DNA of 64,000 nucleotides. It comes from a bacterium (GTDB lineage: Bacteria > Zhuqueibacterota > Zhuqueibacteria > Residuimicrobiales > Residuimicrobiaceae). The notes under the pieces are model-generated. The model had not been told where the DNA came from and made no database searches. It saw only the letters and a program-made list of their open reading frames with translations. Positions 16,019 to 25,052 of the stretch are shown piece after piece. Location of the stretch: positions 372,001 to 436,000 of the forward strand of contig JAKQNR010000035.1 in assembly GCA_029565685.1 (NCBI GenBank), read 5' to 3'. Each line of letters opens with the position of its first letter. Positions within the stretch are counted from its first letter, which is position 1. The translations under genes were made by a program, and so were the position numbers.

Positions 16019-16261
16019 TTTTGCTGCAGGAGCACACACGCTAATCCTTGTCGAGTAAATGAATAATACCGACCAATAATGGCTATAGCGTATGCTGCAA
16101 AATTACTGAAAACACGTCAAGTGGTCAAAATCGCCACTGCTACTGATTATGCTGTAGCGGCTATGCTAAAAAGGCCTTGACCACAAATCGATAAAAAGCT
16201 AAATTTAAGTTAATGGAGGATTACAGCGGCGAGGAGATCGGAGCGACAGCGAAAAAAGTGC
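16019..16261. other. Gap before attC, no intact gene
   Basis: About 240 bases. A short frame from ATG 16213 (MEDYSGEEIGATAKKVRPTNA) ends inside the attC, as cassette genes often do, and could be the tail of a lost cassette gene, but I cannot support it further. Confidence 0.35.
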
Positions 16262-16341
16262 GCCCAACCAATGCGTAAACCAGATGTAACTTCCCCATAC
16301 CCTACTCATCCATCGTTGCAATGGTTACGCTCATGTTAGAC
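16262..16341 (+). repeat. attC site (second cluster)
   Basis: Left core GCCCAAC (16262-16268) followed by CAATGCGTAAACCA pairs with TGGTTACGCTCAT and right core GTTAGAC (16335-16341, perfect GTTRRRY). The inner GCGTAAACCA/TGGTTACGC arms match with one bulge. This is a convincing 80-base attC lying 8 kb away from the integron remnant, with no integrase beside it. Confidence 0.8.
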
Positions 16342-16384
16342 CGGCAAATTAATAGTTGATAAAAAGCACGTTAGGATGTGAAAG

Positions 16385-16807
16385 ATGGAAAAACGATATC
16401 CATATAGAACATCAGCCCCGATCTTGGCCAGCATCGTCTTGTTTCTTGGTGTGGCGACCACATGTATTTTTTTAATACTGCCCAATACTAATGGACATCA
16501 CATTACTCTACTCACAGCAATTATAGCCGGTCTATCGGTGTCTACTGTCTCACTTGGTCTCACACTCACAATGCGCGCTTTACGACCAGCATTTCTGACA
16601 CTACGTGATGATGGCATCTATTTCCCTGGGCGCCCTAAAGAGGGCTGGCGGATCTCATTCACAGATATTGAGGAAATTCACGTCCAGCCTCCTTTTCTGG
16701 GGCATCGGATCATTGCAATAAAGGCAATGGAACGTTCCGGTTTATCAAACGAGCGGTGGTGGTCAATTTCTGAACGCATGCTTCCTTCATCGGACGCATT
16801 TAATTAA
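16385..16807 (+). CDS. Membrane protein with PH-like domain, unknown function (cassette)
   Basis: 140 aa from ATG 16385 (weak AAGATG upstream; GGATG at 16375). Two membrane segments, SAPILASIVLFLGVATTCIF and TLLTAIIAGLSVSTVSLGL, are followed by a soluble beta-rich half. In that half, FLTLRDDGIYFPGRPKEGWR, SFTDIEEIHV and GHRIIAIKAM resemble the PH-like fold of small two-helix membrane proteins. No catalytic motif is seen. It begins 44 bases after a good attC, so it is a cassette gene. The following 230 bases (16808-17037) hold no gene and no clear attC. Confidence 0.6.
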   Translation: MEKRYPYRTSAPILASIVLFLGVATTCIFLILPNTNGHHITLLTAIIAGLSVSTVSLGLTLTMRALRPAFLTLRDDGIYFPGRPKEGWRISFTDIEEIHVQPPFLGHRIIAIKAMERSGLSNERWWSISERMLPSSDAFN

Positions 16808-17037
16808 ATCATCTCTTATATTCACTCGTATCAACAACTACTTACATTCAAAATAAAAACACCCTAAACAAAATGCTTGGTCTAGCCCTGCAGCTATGCG
16901 GATGTGCCGCTGTTTCATCTGGGTTCGCATGTAATTTTCATTTTTGATTATTTTCTAATATTTGCTAATTCATTTTTCTTTTCACCGCGGCCGCCGCACA
17001 GTCGTATCGTTCGGCCGTGACGAACGGAGGATTGATA

Positions 17038-18060
17038 GTGAATCGCATCGTCTCAGTGTCAGTGTTGACGCTGTTGGCTATCTATGCTGGTTGGTCGCAG
17101 GTGGCAGTCTCTACCGCTGTGGTGGAAGAGACCGCACGGCCGCCACAGCAAAGATCTGAGGCTGTTCATACGGTTTTCGGGTGCGACAGCACACAGGAGC
17201 TTAAGGATATTAAAGACAGGCAGGGTCCATTCTCTCTTGCTGGACAGGACTTTACAGTTGTGCTGCACTACAAACGCGCTCCTCGCGACGCCGGTTTGGG
17301 CGCCAAAGCGCTGGTATCGCTCGACATCCGCGACAGAGCGGGAGCCGTTTGGCACCAACAATCCTTTTCATACTCAGTCGAGGGAGACGCGTTCTCTGAA
17401 ATATGTTCGGCCGGTGTCAATTTGCTCCGGGGTAGCAATGGGACGGGGCTTCTGATCGAGTCAGGATGTCTCCCCTCCGCGCCGCTCGCCGGTGGGCCAT
17501 GGCAGATACTCGGAGTTGTGGAAGGCAAACTCGTCCCGTTCGGCAAGCCGCTGGTGACCAATGGCGAATGGGGCGGGTTTGTGCCTGGGGCTATCAACAG
17601 GACAGGGAGCATGACGCAGATTCTGCCGGATGTGTTCATGCTTCGGGTTTGGACCGGCTACTTCTTCGTTTCCGTCCCCGTGCTCATAGACTGGCAGGTG
17701 GGCAAGCTATCACTCGGAAAGCACTGCATGTACCAAACGGGTAGCGGTTTCGCCGAGGAGGGCTGTGAGGTGTCTATCGATGAAGTTCCAGTCTTTCACA
17801 GGGAACATGAGATGACGTTCGTGCGCATGTTCCGCGAATCCAATGAGCGAAGCGCCCCACCAGACCACGTTCTCGTCAAGATCAACTCAGCGGTGGAAGT
17901 TATAGCCGCCAAGGTTTCCGTAATTTGGGATGAAGGGCCGGAGACCACCACTGTCTCCGCGGGCGAGGACGTTTGGGTGAAGGTTCGAATTGATGGGCAG
18001 GAGGGCTGGATACACACGCCTGAGGATCTCAACGCTGTGGGTCTCTTTGCCTCCGGCTGA
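17038..18060 (+). CDS. Exported protein of unknown function with C-terminal SH3-like segment (cassette)
   Basis: 340 aa from GTG 17038, eight bases after GGAGG; the ATG at 17017 lies before that Shine-Dalgarno and is rejected. Residues 1-20 are a signal peptide (VSVSVLTLLAIYAGWSQV). Most of the protein is beta-rich without a family I can name. The final ~45 residues (KVSVIWDEGPETTTVSAGED, VWVKVRIDGQEGWIH) look like a bacterial SH3 repeat, often a cell-wall or peptide binder. It ends 32 bases before a half attC at 18093, so it probably came in as a cassette. Confidence 0.55.
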   Translation: MNRIVSVSVLTLLAIYAGWSQVAVSTAVVEETARPPQQRSEAVHTVFGCDSTQELKDIKDRQGPFSLAGQDFTVVLHYKRAPRDAGLGAKALVSLDIRDRAGAVWHQQSFSYSVEGDAFSEICSAGVNLLRGSNGTGLLIESGCLPSAPLAGGPWQILGVVEGKLVPFGKPLVTNGEWGGFVPGAINRTGSMTQILPDVFMLRVWTGYFFVSVPVLIDWQVGKLSLGKHCMYQTGSGFAEEGCEVSIDEVPVFHREHEMTFVRMFRESNERSAPPDHVLVKINSAVEVIAAKVSVIWDEGPETTTVSAGEDVWVKVRIDGQEGWIHTPEDLNAVGLFASG

Positions 18061-18092
18061 TCTATACGAATGGTATAGCATTAGGTATCCCA

Positions 18093-18140
18093 GTCTAACC
18101 CATCGCTCCACCCGACCGGCAACCCGGGTGCTTTTTGGGT
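18093..18140 (+). repeat. Half attC (left arm only), also terminator-like
   Basis: GTCTAAC (18093-18099, RYYYAAC) followed by CCATCGCTCCACCCGACCGG is a typical left half of an attC, but no matching right core follows. The hairpin CACCCG..CGGGTG (18109-18130) runs straight into CTTTTT, so it could work as a rho-independent terminator for the gene ending at 18060. Confidence 0.55.
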
Positions 18141-18228
18141 ATTTTTAGTATTAACCGTTTTCTCATTGTTCCAAATTAGTCTGTTGTTACCAGTGGGTGA
18201 GCACATTGTTGGGCGTAAAGATGATCAA

Positions 18229-18851
18229 GAGGAGAAACAAATCGGTTATAAACGAGTGGCAATCACGAGCTATGGTGGACCAGAAGTACTCAAGATAGAG
18301 GATGTGGCAGCGCTTCCAGAGCCCAAGGCCAAAGTGCGCGTCAAGGTGTTAGCCGCCGGCGCGGTTTTCACAGACGCGAAGATCCGCAAGGGCATATATC
18401 CCGATGTAAAAGAGCTCCCTTTTCACCGGGCTACGATATGGTTGGCGTAGTGGACAAATTGGGCGACAGAGTTGCTAGATTCAAAGCTGGGTAGAAAGCA
18501 GCAGATCTTACGATCATTGGCGCTTATTCTGAATATATCTGTTTGCCGGAACAGCATTTGACGCTTGTCCCAGACGGTCTCGACCCGGCGGAAGCGGTCA
18601 GTCTGATTTTGTCTTATGTGACGATGCTCCAGCGGATCGCCCAAGTGAAGAAAGGCCAGCGAATATTGGTACATGGTGCGGGCGGGGCGGTCGGTACAGC
18701 TGTGCTACAATTGGCGAAGTTGTTCGATTTATTGGCGCAGAGCAAAATAAAACCGGTAATCGCTGCTCCTATGCCATTGGCTGAGGTTAGACGCGCCCAT
18801 GAACTCAGCGAAACTGCGGGCGCACAAGGTAAAATAGTGCTAACCATATAA
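18229..18851 (+). pseudogene. Quinone oxidoreductase / zinc-type alcohol dehydrogenase, decayed
   Basis: The sequence starts as an MDR-family protein (RVAITSYGGPEVLKIEDV, VRVKVLAAGAVFTDAKIRKG). It shifts frame at a TTTT run near 18418-18424 into SPGYDMVGVVDKLGDRVARF, meets an in-frame TAG (18492-18494) and continues through GAYSEYICLPEQHLTLVPDG to the Rossmann motif VHGAGGAVGTAVLQLA. It then jumps straight to the C-terminal LAEVRRAHELSETAGAQGKI. About 100 residues of the nucleotide-binding domain are missing. Frameshift, stop and internal deletion together show a dead gene. It is flanked by the two half attC sites, so it was probably once a cassette. Confidence 0.85.
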
Positions 18852-18860
18852 AGAACAAGA

Positions 18861-18885
18861 GCCTAACAGGTGTTGAAGAATCGTC
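18861..18885 (+). repeat. Possible half attC (left core)
   Basis: GCCTAACAGGTGTTGAAG starts nine bases after the stop of the dead oxidoreductase and looks like the left arm of an attC. No GTTAGGC-type right core is found before the next gene at 18975. Confidence 0.4.
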
Positions 18886-18974
18886 ATAGTAGTGTGCGTC
18901 CCGCGCAAACAACCCAAAAATAAAGCGAGTACCAGAAACCTTATGTCGTCGTCAGATGACCCTCGAGGAAGATT

Positions 18975-20225
18975 ATGCGGCCGAACAGAAGAAATTTTTT
19001 GAAAACGTCGTTCGCTGCCGGCGCTTTGCTTTCCATTCCCGCTGCCGCCGGACCGCGAACGGGACAAAAGGCGGCGGTTGAAAAGCTCGATGCGGCAGCC
19101 CAATTGCCGGTTCTGAAAAAGGAACTATTCAACGCCCCGGTGATCATTCAGTCGCTGGAATTGCTTCATCACGAAGGGAATTATCTGCTTCGAGCGAAAT
19201 CCCGGGACGGCGTGGTGGGCTATTCGGTGAGCAACAATGCCCACATGCAATACCTCTATCCCATTTTACAGCAAAAAGTGATGCCATTTTTTATCGGCAA
19301 GGATGCCCGCGATTTGGATGAACTCATAGAAGGCGTCTATGTAAATGACAGCAATTACAAGTTGCAGGGCCTGGCATTCTGGGTCTGCGTCGCTACCGTG
19401 GAGTTTGCCCTTCTCGATGTACTAGGTCATATCGCCGGGAAGCCTATCGGGGCTTTGATTGGAAAAATCGAGCATCCGCAGATTGCCGTCTATCGCGCCA
19501 ATAATTATCGCGGCCGGACCGCGGAAGATTCCATCAAATGGATCAAGCGGAACGTCGAGGAAACGGGCGCCAAGGCAGTCAAATTTAAAATCGGCGGCAG
19601 AATGAGCAACAATGCCGATAATCCGCCCGGACGCAGCGAAAAATTGATACCGTTGGTGCGCGAGACATTCGGAGATGAAATGGTTATTTACGCCGATTCA
19701 AATGGCTCCTATACCGTGGACAAGGCGATCGAAATAGGGCGGATGCTTGAAAAGTACCGCATCGATTTTTACGAAGAGCCTGTGCCCTTCGATTGGCTCG
19801 AGGAGACTAAAATGGTGGCCGATGCACTGGACATTCCCATCGCCGGCGGCGAGCAAGAAAGCAGTATGCACCGGTTCCGCTGGATGATCGCCAACGACTG
19901 CCTGCAGATTGTTCAACCGGATATCTTTTATTTCGGCGGTATGATCCGGTCCATGCGCGTCGCCCGAATGGCGCAAATCGCCGGCATCCCCTGTACACCG
20001 CACATCTCCGGATCAGGGTTGGGATATCTTTATATGCTGCATTTCGTCTCGGCTGTGGTGAACGCCGGCCCGTATCACGAGTTCAAGGGGGTCTCTTCGG
20101 ACATACCCATCGCCTGTGATTCGTCCTCCCTGCGCAGCGAAGGAGGAATAGTCACCGTCCCGACGGGCGCCGGACTCGGTGTGACCCTGGATCCCGGGTT
20201 CATCGAAAAACATGTCAAGGTTTGA
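18975..20225 (+). CDS. Exported enolase-superfamily enzyme (mandelate racemase / sugar-acid dehydratase type)
   Basis: 416 aa; ATG 18975 with GAGGAAG six bases upstream. The N-terminus is a twin-arginine signal (NRRNFLKTSFAAGALLSIPA), so it is folded before export. The C-terminal barrel shows the superfamily residues in order: AVKFKIGG (KxK base), IYADSNGSYT (metal Asp), FYEEPVPF (metal Glu), IAGGEQE (metal Glu), and CTPHISGSGLG (His of the His-Asp dyad). This pattern is that of the mandelate racemase subgroup, whose members abstract a proton next to a carboxylate, commonly dehydrating sugar acids. Tat-exported members are known from polysaccharide degraders. The specific substrate is not readable. 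It faces a convergent gene ending at 20460. Confidence 0.85.
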   Translation: MRPNRRNFLKTSFAAGALLSIPAAAGPRTGQKAAVEKLDAAAQLPVLKKELFNAPVIIQSLELLHHEGNYLLRAKSRDGVVGYSVSNNAHMQYLYPILQQKVMPFFIGKDARDLDELIEGVYVNDSNYKLQGLAFWVCVATVEFALLDVLGHIAGKPIGALIGKIEHPQIAVYRANNYRGRTAEDSIKWIKRNVEETGAKAVKFKIGGRMSNNADNPPGRSEKLIPLVRETFGDEMVIYADSNGSYTVDKAIEIGRMLEKYRIDFYEEPVPFDWLEETKMVADALDIPIAGGEQESSMHRFRWMIANDCLQIVQPDIFYFGGMIRSMRVARMAQIAGIPCTPHISGSGLGYLYMLHFVSAVVNAGPYHEFKGVSSDIPIACDSSSLRSEGGIVTVPTGAGLGVTLDPGFIEKHVKV

Positions 20226-20459
20226 TGCAGCCGGTGAAATGGGCGCAGGCAATAAGACGGATTTCATCATCACCCTGAGCGAGCAGGTTCACGCAACAGG
20301 CAGAGAATCCTCTCGTCCGATTCCCTGAATATAATTTTCCGCGCCATGCCCTCCCTGAACCGGTCGTCCCCTGGCTGCGGAAATCGCATACAGTTTTTGC
20401 AAACGCCGAGATCGCCTGGTGAATATACTACGGGGTCAAAACATTTGCCCTGCAAGTTT
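20226..20459. other. Gap between convergent genes, no gene seen
   Basis: Between the stops at 20225 (+) and 20460 (-) I see no convincing frame. No strong terminator hairpin with a T-run was found. Confidence 0.5.
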
Positions 20460-23174
20460 TCAAGCGATCGGATTAATGGCACTATCGCTTCGAACATCCG
20501 GCTGTCCGCATGCCCAGCCCTCGATGACCCGCTCGATAAAAATGATTTCGCCTCCGGCGGCGGGAGCGGAGGAATCGTGGATTTCGATCCGTACCTGAGG
20601 ACTGACGGCGCCCGCCTTGCGGGCAAGATCGTCCAGCAGCCTATGCAAGCAGTTTTTGCCGTGGGCGGTGGCATCCTCGATGCGCTTAAAGGCCGGCGCA
20701 TCTGGAACGCCCCCCAAGCGAAAGAGCCCCTCTTCGTTCACCGAGATCGTCACTCGACGGTGCAGCGAAATGGAACCCGTGATGGCGCCGATTGCATTCG
20801 CCACATCCGCATGTTGCGGAATCACAAATTCAGCATGAAGCAATTTGGCGGCGCCGGGCACAAAACAAGCCGCCGGCGCGCCCACGCCGACAACCGGGTG
20901 ACGAAGCTCGATCCGCACGCTGTAGCCGTCCGAGACGCCGCCCAGTGCGCGTTCCAGGAAAGCACGAGCCGCCGGTTGCGACTCGATGCTGTCACCGATG
21001 CCGCCGGCGGCCATCTGCGTCTTGAGCATCTCGGCCGCCAGTTTCCGTTCAAACGCCCGGATCAGCGATCGGACAAACGTCTGCACGTCCTGTTGCGCCC
21101 GCTGCGCGTGCCACCTGCACACAGCGGCGGCTGTCTCGGGATTCCACAGTTTGACGCTCCCCGCGACATGCAGGGCGTCGGTCGGCGTCAGCGCGCAACG
21201 CTGAACGATATGCCTCGCGGTCAAACGCCGCCACGCCAGCAGGGAAAAATGCAGCTTGCCCATGACCGCTGTGGCCTCTGCTGCGCTATACGGCCGCTGC
21301 GCTAAAAGCTCCAACAGCGTGCGCTCCTCTTCGGTGAGCGCCAAGTCATCGGCGCTCCCGACAGCGGCGTACAGAACGACCTCCTCGGCTTCGCTGCGCT
21401 GGGGGTTCACATGCTCGTCGATCCAGCGAAGGGCCTGGTCAATTCCGGGGGAAACCGAAGCCAGCCAGGAAACAGGCGCAACCCGTTCCGGACCGAATCT
21501 CAGCGCTCCCCGATCGTAACGCACGTGGCTGTCCCCTCCCAATCCGAGCGTGTGCAGGCTCAATGCGGGAATGTGCGTCTGCCATCCTCCGACCGTCGCC
21601 CCTTGGCTGCAAAAGGCGACCGCGCCGCTGCGGACCACCGCCAGGTCGGTGGTCGTTCCGCCGACGTCCACGACCACGGCGTCGGACTGCCCAGCCAACC
21701 ACGCCGCGCCGGCGACGCTCGCTGCAGGGCCGGATAACATGGTTTCCAGAGGCCGTTCGCAGGCAAGTTCCGCGCTCATCATGGATCCATCACTGCGTAC
21801 GATCATGACAGGCGCGCCGATGCGGTGTGCCCGAAGCGCCGTTTGAAGCCGATCTAACAGCGACCTGAGGCACGGAATAATCCGCGCATTGAGCGCGGCG
21901 GTTTCCGCTCGCACCCGATAGTTGAGAACCTCCGACATCTCATGAGCGCAGGTCACGCTCAGACCGGTTTCAGCGATTAGAATGGTTTTAACTTCTTGCT
22001 CATGGCTCGGATTCGCGTGACTGGCATAGCCGCCCACCGCAAAAGCGGCGACATCCTGCTCCTCCACCATCCGCCGGGCCACTTGACGAATCTGCTCGCG
22101 ATCGATGGGCTCGCGAACAGTGCCATCGATTTCCAATTGCCCTTTGATAAGAGCTATCGGCGAATGTTTGAATCCCTCGACCTCGCGCCAGCCGTACGGC
22201 GGCATCACCAGCAGGCCCGTCTTCTGGCCCCGGCCCTCCACAATGGCGTTGGTCGCCAGGGTGGTCGAGACGGCCGTCAATCGCACTTGCGACAGCAGGG
22301 AGGCATCCAGCTTGGCCAGCGCCACATGGATGCCCAGCGTATAGTCCCAGTGGGTCGTAGGCGCTTTGGCCTTGGCCAGAATCCGGCCGGCGCCGAACTC
22401 GAACAGCACCGCATCGGTGTATGTCCCGCCGGCATCGATGCCGAGTCCGATGCCTTCACGGCCGCCGCCGAACGGCGATTCCAGCATCGACTCCGAGGAG
22501 CCGGCCCGATCCATCTCATCGTGCGCCGCCTCCTTGACGGGCAAAGCAGTAATCTTCCTGCGGATGGCGTCGTATTCGGCAATGGCGTCCGGCGGCACGA
22601 TCGGCTTTTCATCATTCGTTGCCGTTGCGATCAGCGCTTTGATCAACAAATCGTGCGCCCCCGCCAACCGTTCGCAGCGCCGACCGAACGTTGCAGCCAT
22701 ACGCCGCGCGATACGCTCGCAGCCCTGTTTGGCTGCGCCGACCCTGCTGTCGATAAACGCGGCTTGCATAGAGTTACGCTTCCAACTGTCCAGTAAGTGA
22801 CGAATGGATTCCGTGTTCTCCTCGCCATAGTCCGGCAAAAGCGGGTGGAAGACATCGTCGTCGCACTCCACGTCGCCGTCACCAAATACGCTATTCCCAA
22901 TACCGCGCCCCACAAAGGCGCATCCGGCGCGTTTGAAGATGGTTTTGCAATCGGCCCACGACGCCCGCATAGTCTCAAGCAGCGAATGCAGTGCGACCAC
23001 TTGCACCCCGAGGGCTTGAACGGATTGCCCATGCGACGGTGAAAGCGAGCGATTCGCTATCATCATCGCAAGCCGTCTCACGCAGCGCATTCCAGCTCCA
23101 GGAGTGCAATAGAAAGCCGGGCGGGAATCTTCGCCGCTCCATGAACAAAAGAAGGGAGTTCCAGCCTGTTTCAC
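20460..23174 (-). CDS. Hydantoinase/oxoprolinase-type ASKHA protein with N-terminal degenerate ATP-pyrophosphatase-like domain
   Basis: 904 aa from GTG 23174. Residues ~241 onward are HyuA-like: GIGLGIDAGGTYTDAVLFE (phosphate-1 motif of the ASKHA fold), AVSTTLATNAIVEGRGQKTG, and VVVDVGGTTTDLAVV (second phosphate motif) near residue 505, then a long C-terminal helical part. Residues ~1-135 resemble the Dph6-like ATP-PPase domain: PFFCSWSGEDS in the place of the SGGKDS PP-loop, SPSHGQSVQALGVQ, and GNSVFGDGDVE in the place of the VFGDID motif. The PP-loop lacks a Gly and the Lys, so that domain is probably inactive. Such a fusion is unusual. The next gene upstream is MetE-like; HyuA-type proteins act on cyclic amides or serve as corrinoid-protein activators. 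An internal start near residue 230 is possible. Confidence 0.7.
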   Translation of the reverse strand: MKQAGTPFFCSWSGEDSRPAFYCTPGAGMRCVRRLAMMIANRSLSPSHGQSVQALGVQVVALHSLLETMRASWADCKTIFKRAGCAFVGRGIGNSVFGDGDVECDDDVFHPLLPDYGEENTESIRHLLDSWKRNSMQAAFIDSRVGAAKQGCERIARRMAATFGRRCERLAGAHDLLIKALIATATNDEKPIVPPDAIAEYDAIRRKITALPVKEAAHDEMDRAGSSESMLESPFGGGREGIGLGIDAGGTYTDAVLFEFGAGRILAKAKAPTTHWDYTLGIHVALAKLDASLLSQVRLTAVSTTLATNAIVEGRGQKTGLLVMPPYGWREVEGFKHSPIALIKGQLEIDGTVREPIDREQIRQVARRMVEEQDVAAFAVGGYASHANPSHEQEVKTILIAETGLSVTCAHEMSEVLNYRVRAETAALNARIIPCLRSLLDRLQTALRAHRIGAPVMIVRSDGSMMSAELACERPLETMLSGPAASVAGAAWLAGQSDAVVVDVGGTTTDLAVVRSGAVAFCSQGATVGGWQTHIPALSLHTLGLGGDSHVRYDRGALRFGPERVAPVSWLASVSPGIDQALRWIDEHVNPQRSEAEEVVLYAAVGSADDLALTEEERTLLELLAQRPYSAAEATAVMGKLHFSLLAWRRLTARHIVQRCALTPTDALHVAGSVKLWNPETAAAVCRWHAQRAQQDVQTFVRSLIRAFERKLAAEMLKTQMAAGGIGDSIESQPAARAFLERALGGVSDGYSVRIELRHPVVGVGAPAACFVPGAAKLLHAEFVIPQHADVANAIGAITGSISLHRRVTISVNEEGLFRLGGVPDAPAFKRIEDATAHGKNCLHRLLDDLARKAGAVSPQVRIEIHDSSAPAAGGEIIFIERVIEGWACGQPDVRSDSAINPIA

Positions 23175-23194
23175 CTTAAACGCTTTCCTCTATA

Positions 23195-23374
23195 AACTGA
23201 TGGATGTTGAAAATTTGTTTTTTCTGCAGGTTCAAAATTCGAAAAAATCATCCCTGGTCCTGTTTCTGACGCCCGACCGTTTAACTATTTTCAAAGCGCC
23301 AAGCCGATAATCGACGTCTTCATCGTTTCTTGCCTGCCGATGAATCAGCCGACCAGTGTCTGAAAATCAAACGC
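23195..23374. repeat. Dispersed intergenic repeat, copy B
   Basis: Core CAAAGCGCCAAGC at 23292-23304, preceded by GAAAATTTGTTTTTTCTG and followed by the tail TGAAAATCAAAC (23361-23372), which copy C also has. It fills almost the entire gap between the two minus-strand genes and begins about 20 bases 5' of the HyuA-like start. Confidence 0.65.
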
Positions 23375-24393
23375 TAAATGCCGAGATACTTGTTCCGTCC
23401 CAGTACCAGCGCTTCCAGCTTGCGATCTGTGACAGACCTCTTGAGCATCCAGAAGCCGCAATCCGGATGCACCCATCTGATCCGGCCGTTGCCGACCGCC
23501 TGTTCGGCCTTTTCAATACGAAAAGCCACCTCATCCGCCGACTCGATTTGATTGACCTTGACATCGATTACGCCGATGCCCAGAGCGATACGCTTGTCGA
23601 TGTTCCTTAAAACTTCCAGATCGTTTTGCGGACGGTGCGCCAGTTCCAGGATCAGGTGATCGCAATGCAGTCCATTTAGAAAAGCGATCAGTCGGTCCCA
23701 ATGGCCTTTTTGAATGGACTGGCCGCCATAATTGCCAAAGCAAAGATGCACGGCCCGCTCCACCGGAATGCAATCGAGGATGCGATTGATGGCACGGCCG
23801 GCGAGGTCGGCGTCCTTAGGATTGCCGGTGATATTGGCCTCATCCATTTGCAGGCAGGCGCTGGGCAGGTCTGCAACCTGTTCGGCCAGCACATCGGCGA
23901 CAGCCATCAACAGGGTTTCGAAATCATGATAATAGCGATCCAGCAGCGTCCTCGCCAGCATATACGGGCTGGTCAAGGTAAATTTAAAGGGGCCGCCGGC
24001 CACAGCGGCCGCACGGGCGCAATCCGAATACAAATCCAAATGCCCTTCACCGATTGCATCGATAACGACGCCGGCTGGCTTGCGGCGAAACCTCATTTCC
24101 GTTTTCTGGGCGAATGCCTTGATGTCGCTCCGCCCGACTTGCTGCTTGATGCCGCCGAGCCGGGTTGTAAAATAATCGATCATGCCGTTTGTATCCGGGT
24201 GATTGATGTCGAATCGGTACAGTTCACCGTCCGTGGGCAGGTCAATGCCGAATTGGCGTTGAGTGTTGATCACCACCCGCGTGGCATCGATGATCGCCTG
24301 TTCGCTTGGCAGGGCCTGGAGCCAATCGATGGCAGAATAGGAACCGACCGTAGTTGTTAAAATCTGCAGTGTAACAGGTATCGCTTGCTTCAT
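23374..24393 (-). CDS. MetE-like zinc-dependent methyltransferase (cobalamin-independent methionine synthase C-terminal domain family)
   Basis: 339 aa from ATG 24393, eight bases after GAGGGAG; the longer frame runs into a repeat and is rejected. The TIM barrel shows all four zinc ligands of MetE in order: HLCFGNYG (HxC), LILELAHR (Glu) and WVHPDCGFW (Cys). LQMDEANI is the substrate-binding acidic motif. It lacks the N-terminal barrel of full MetE (about 750 aa), so it belongs to the short stand-alone group, which transfers methyl groups from corrinoid proteins or other donors to thiols. Being next to a HyuA-type protein suggests a one-carbon or demethylation role, but no corrinoid protein is present. 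Confidence 0.82.
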   Translation of the reverse strand: MKQAIPVTLQILTTTVGSYSAIDWLQALPSEQAIIDATRVVINTQRQFGIDLPTDGELYRFDINHPDTNGMIDYFTTRLGGIKQQVGRSDIKAFAQKTEMRFRRKPAGVVIDAIGEGHLDLYSDCARAAAVAGGPFKFTLTSPYMLARTLLDRYYHDFETLLMAVADVLAEQVADLPSACLQMDEANITGNPKDADLAGRAINRILDCIPVERAVHLCFGNYGGQSIQKGHWDRLIAFLNGLHCDHLILELAHRPQNDLEVLRNIDKRIALGIGVIDVKVNQIESADEVAFRIEKAEQAVGNGRIRWVHPDCGFWMLKRSVTDRKLEALVLGRNKYLGI

Positions 24394-24511
24394 GGCCACT
24401 CCCTCTGTTGTATATCCAGGTTGGGCTTTAAGGAACCGAGTCGAATGGATCGGTCTACGGCGGTATGCGTAATTTCCGTCATACCCGCCGTTGCCTGGTG
24501 ATAATGACCGT

Positions 24512-24680
24512 TCGGAAATTTGGTTTTTTCCGGGCGTCGGAAAATCGGGGGGATTATGCTCTGCGGGGCGCCTGATCCCAATCCATCTTTCCATACTCAG
24601 AGCGCCAAGCGGTCAGCCGGCGCTGTCATCGCTTCCTCATAACCGGTAAAATACCGAATCAGCCCCTGAAAATCAAACAA
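24512..24680. repeat. Dispersed intergenic repeat, copy C
   Basis: Core CAGAGCGCCAAGC at 24598-24610. Upstream are GGAAATTTGGTTTTTTCCGG and GAAAATCGGG as in copy A, and GCGCCTGATCCC; the tail TGAAAATCAAAC (24667-24678) is as in copy B. It lies about 120 bases 5' of the MetE-like start on the minus strand. Confidence 0.65.
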
Positions 24681-25052
24681 AATATTCGGAAGAGGATAGA
24701 GGCAATATCGCAACAGGATCACCTTGCGTAGAAATCAAAGGAAAACTGACCCTAGTCAGACGCGGTTCAAGCAGCCATACTCGTAATACGACTCTTGCTC
24801 CGTAAAATGTGTGGGGATTACAAGAATACCATCATCCGCTTTGTTGCATCGCCGTGTAGGAAAGAGCTTGGAAACGGTTCATCGGGTTGGTCGAGTTGAC
24901 GAGTGTCGGTCTGAAAGCTCGCTCATCATGCAAGCAAAGATCAATCTAAGGTTTGCTGAAACTGGAATGCTTTTTAAAAAAATCTCTGTCGTTCTCTCAG
25001 ATATTCTTCACAGCCGGATCGCCCGGCGTTTCCATCCGCTTTTTGCCGCAGC
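24681..25052. other. Intergenic, no gene recognised
   Basis: About 370 bases. A 100-codon frame (24811-25113, +) runs into the convergent heparinase gene and has no family resemblance or Shine-Dalgarno, so it is left out. Confidence 0.5.
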
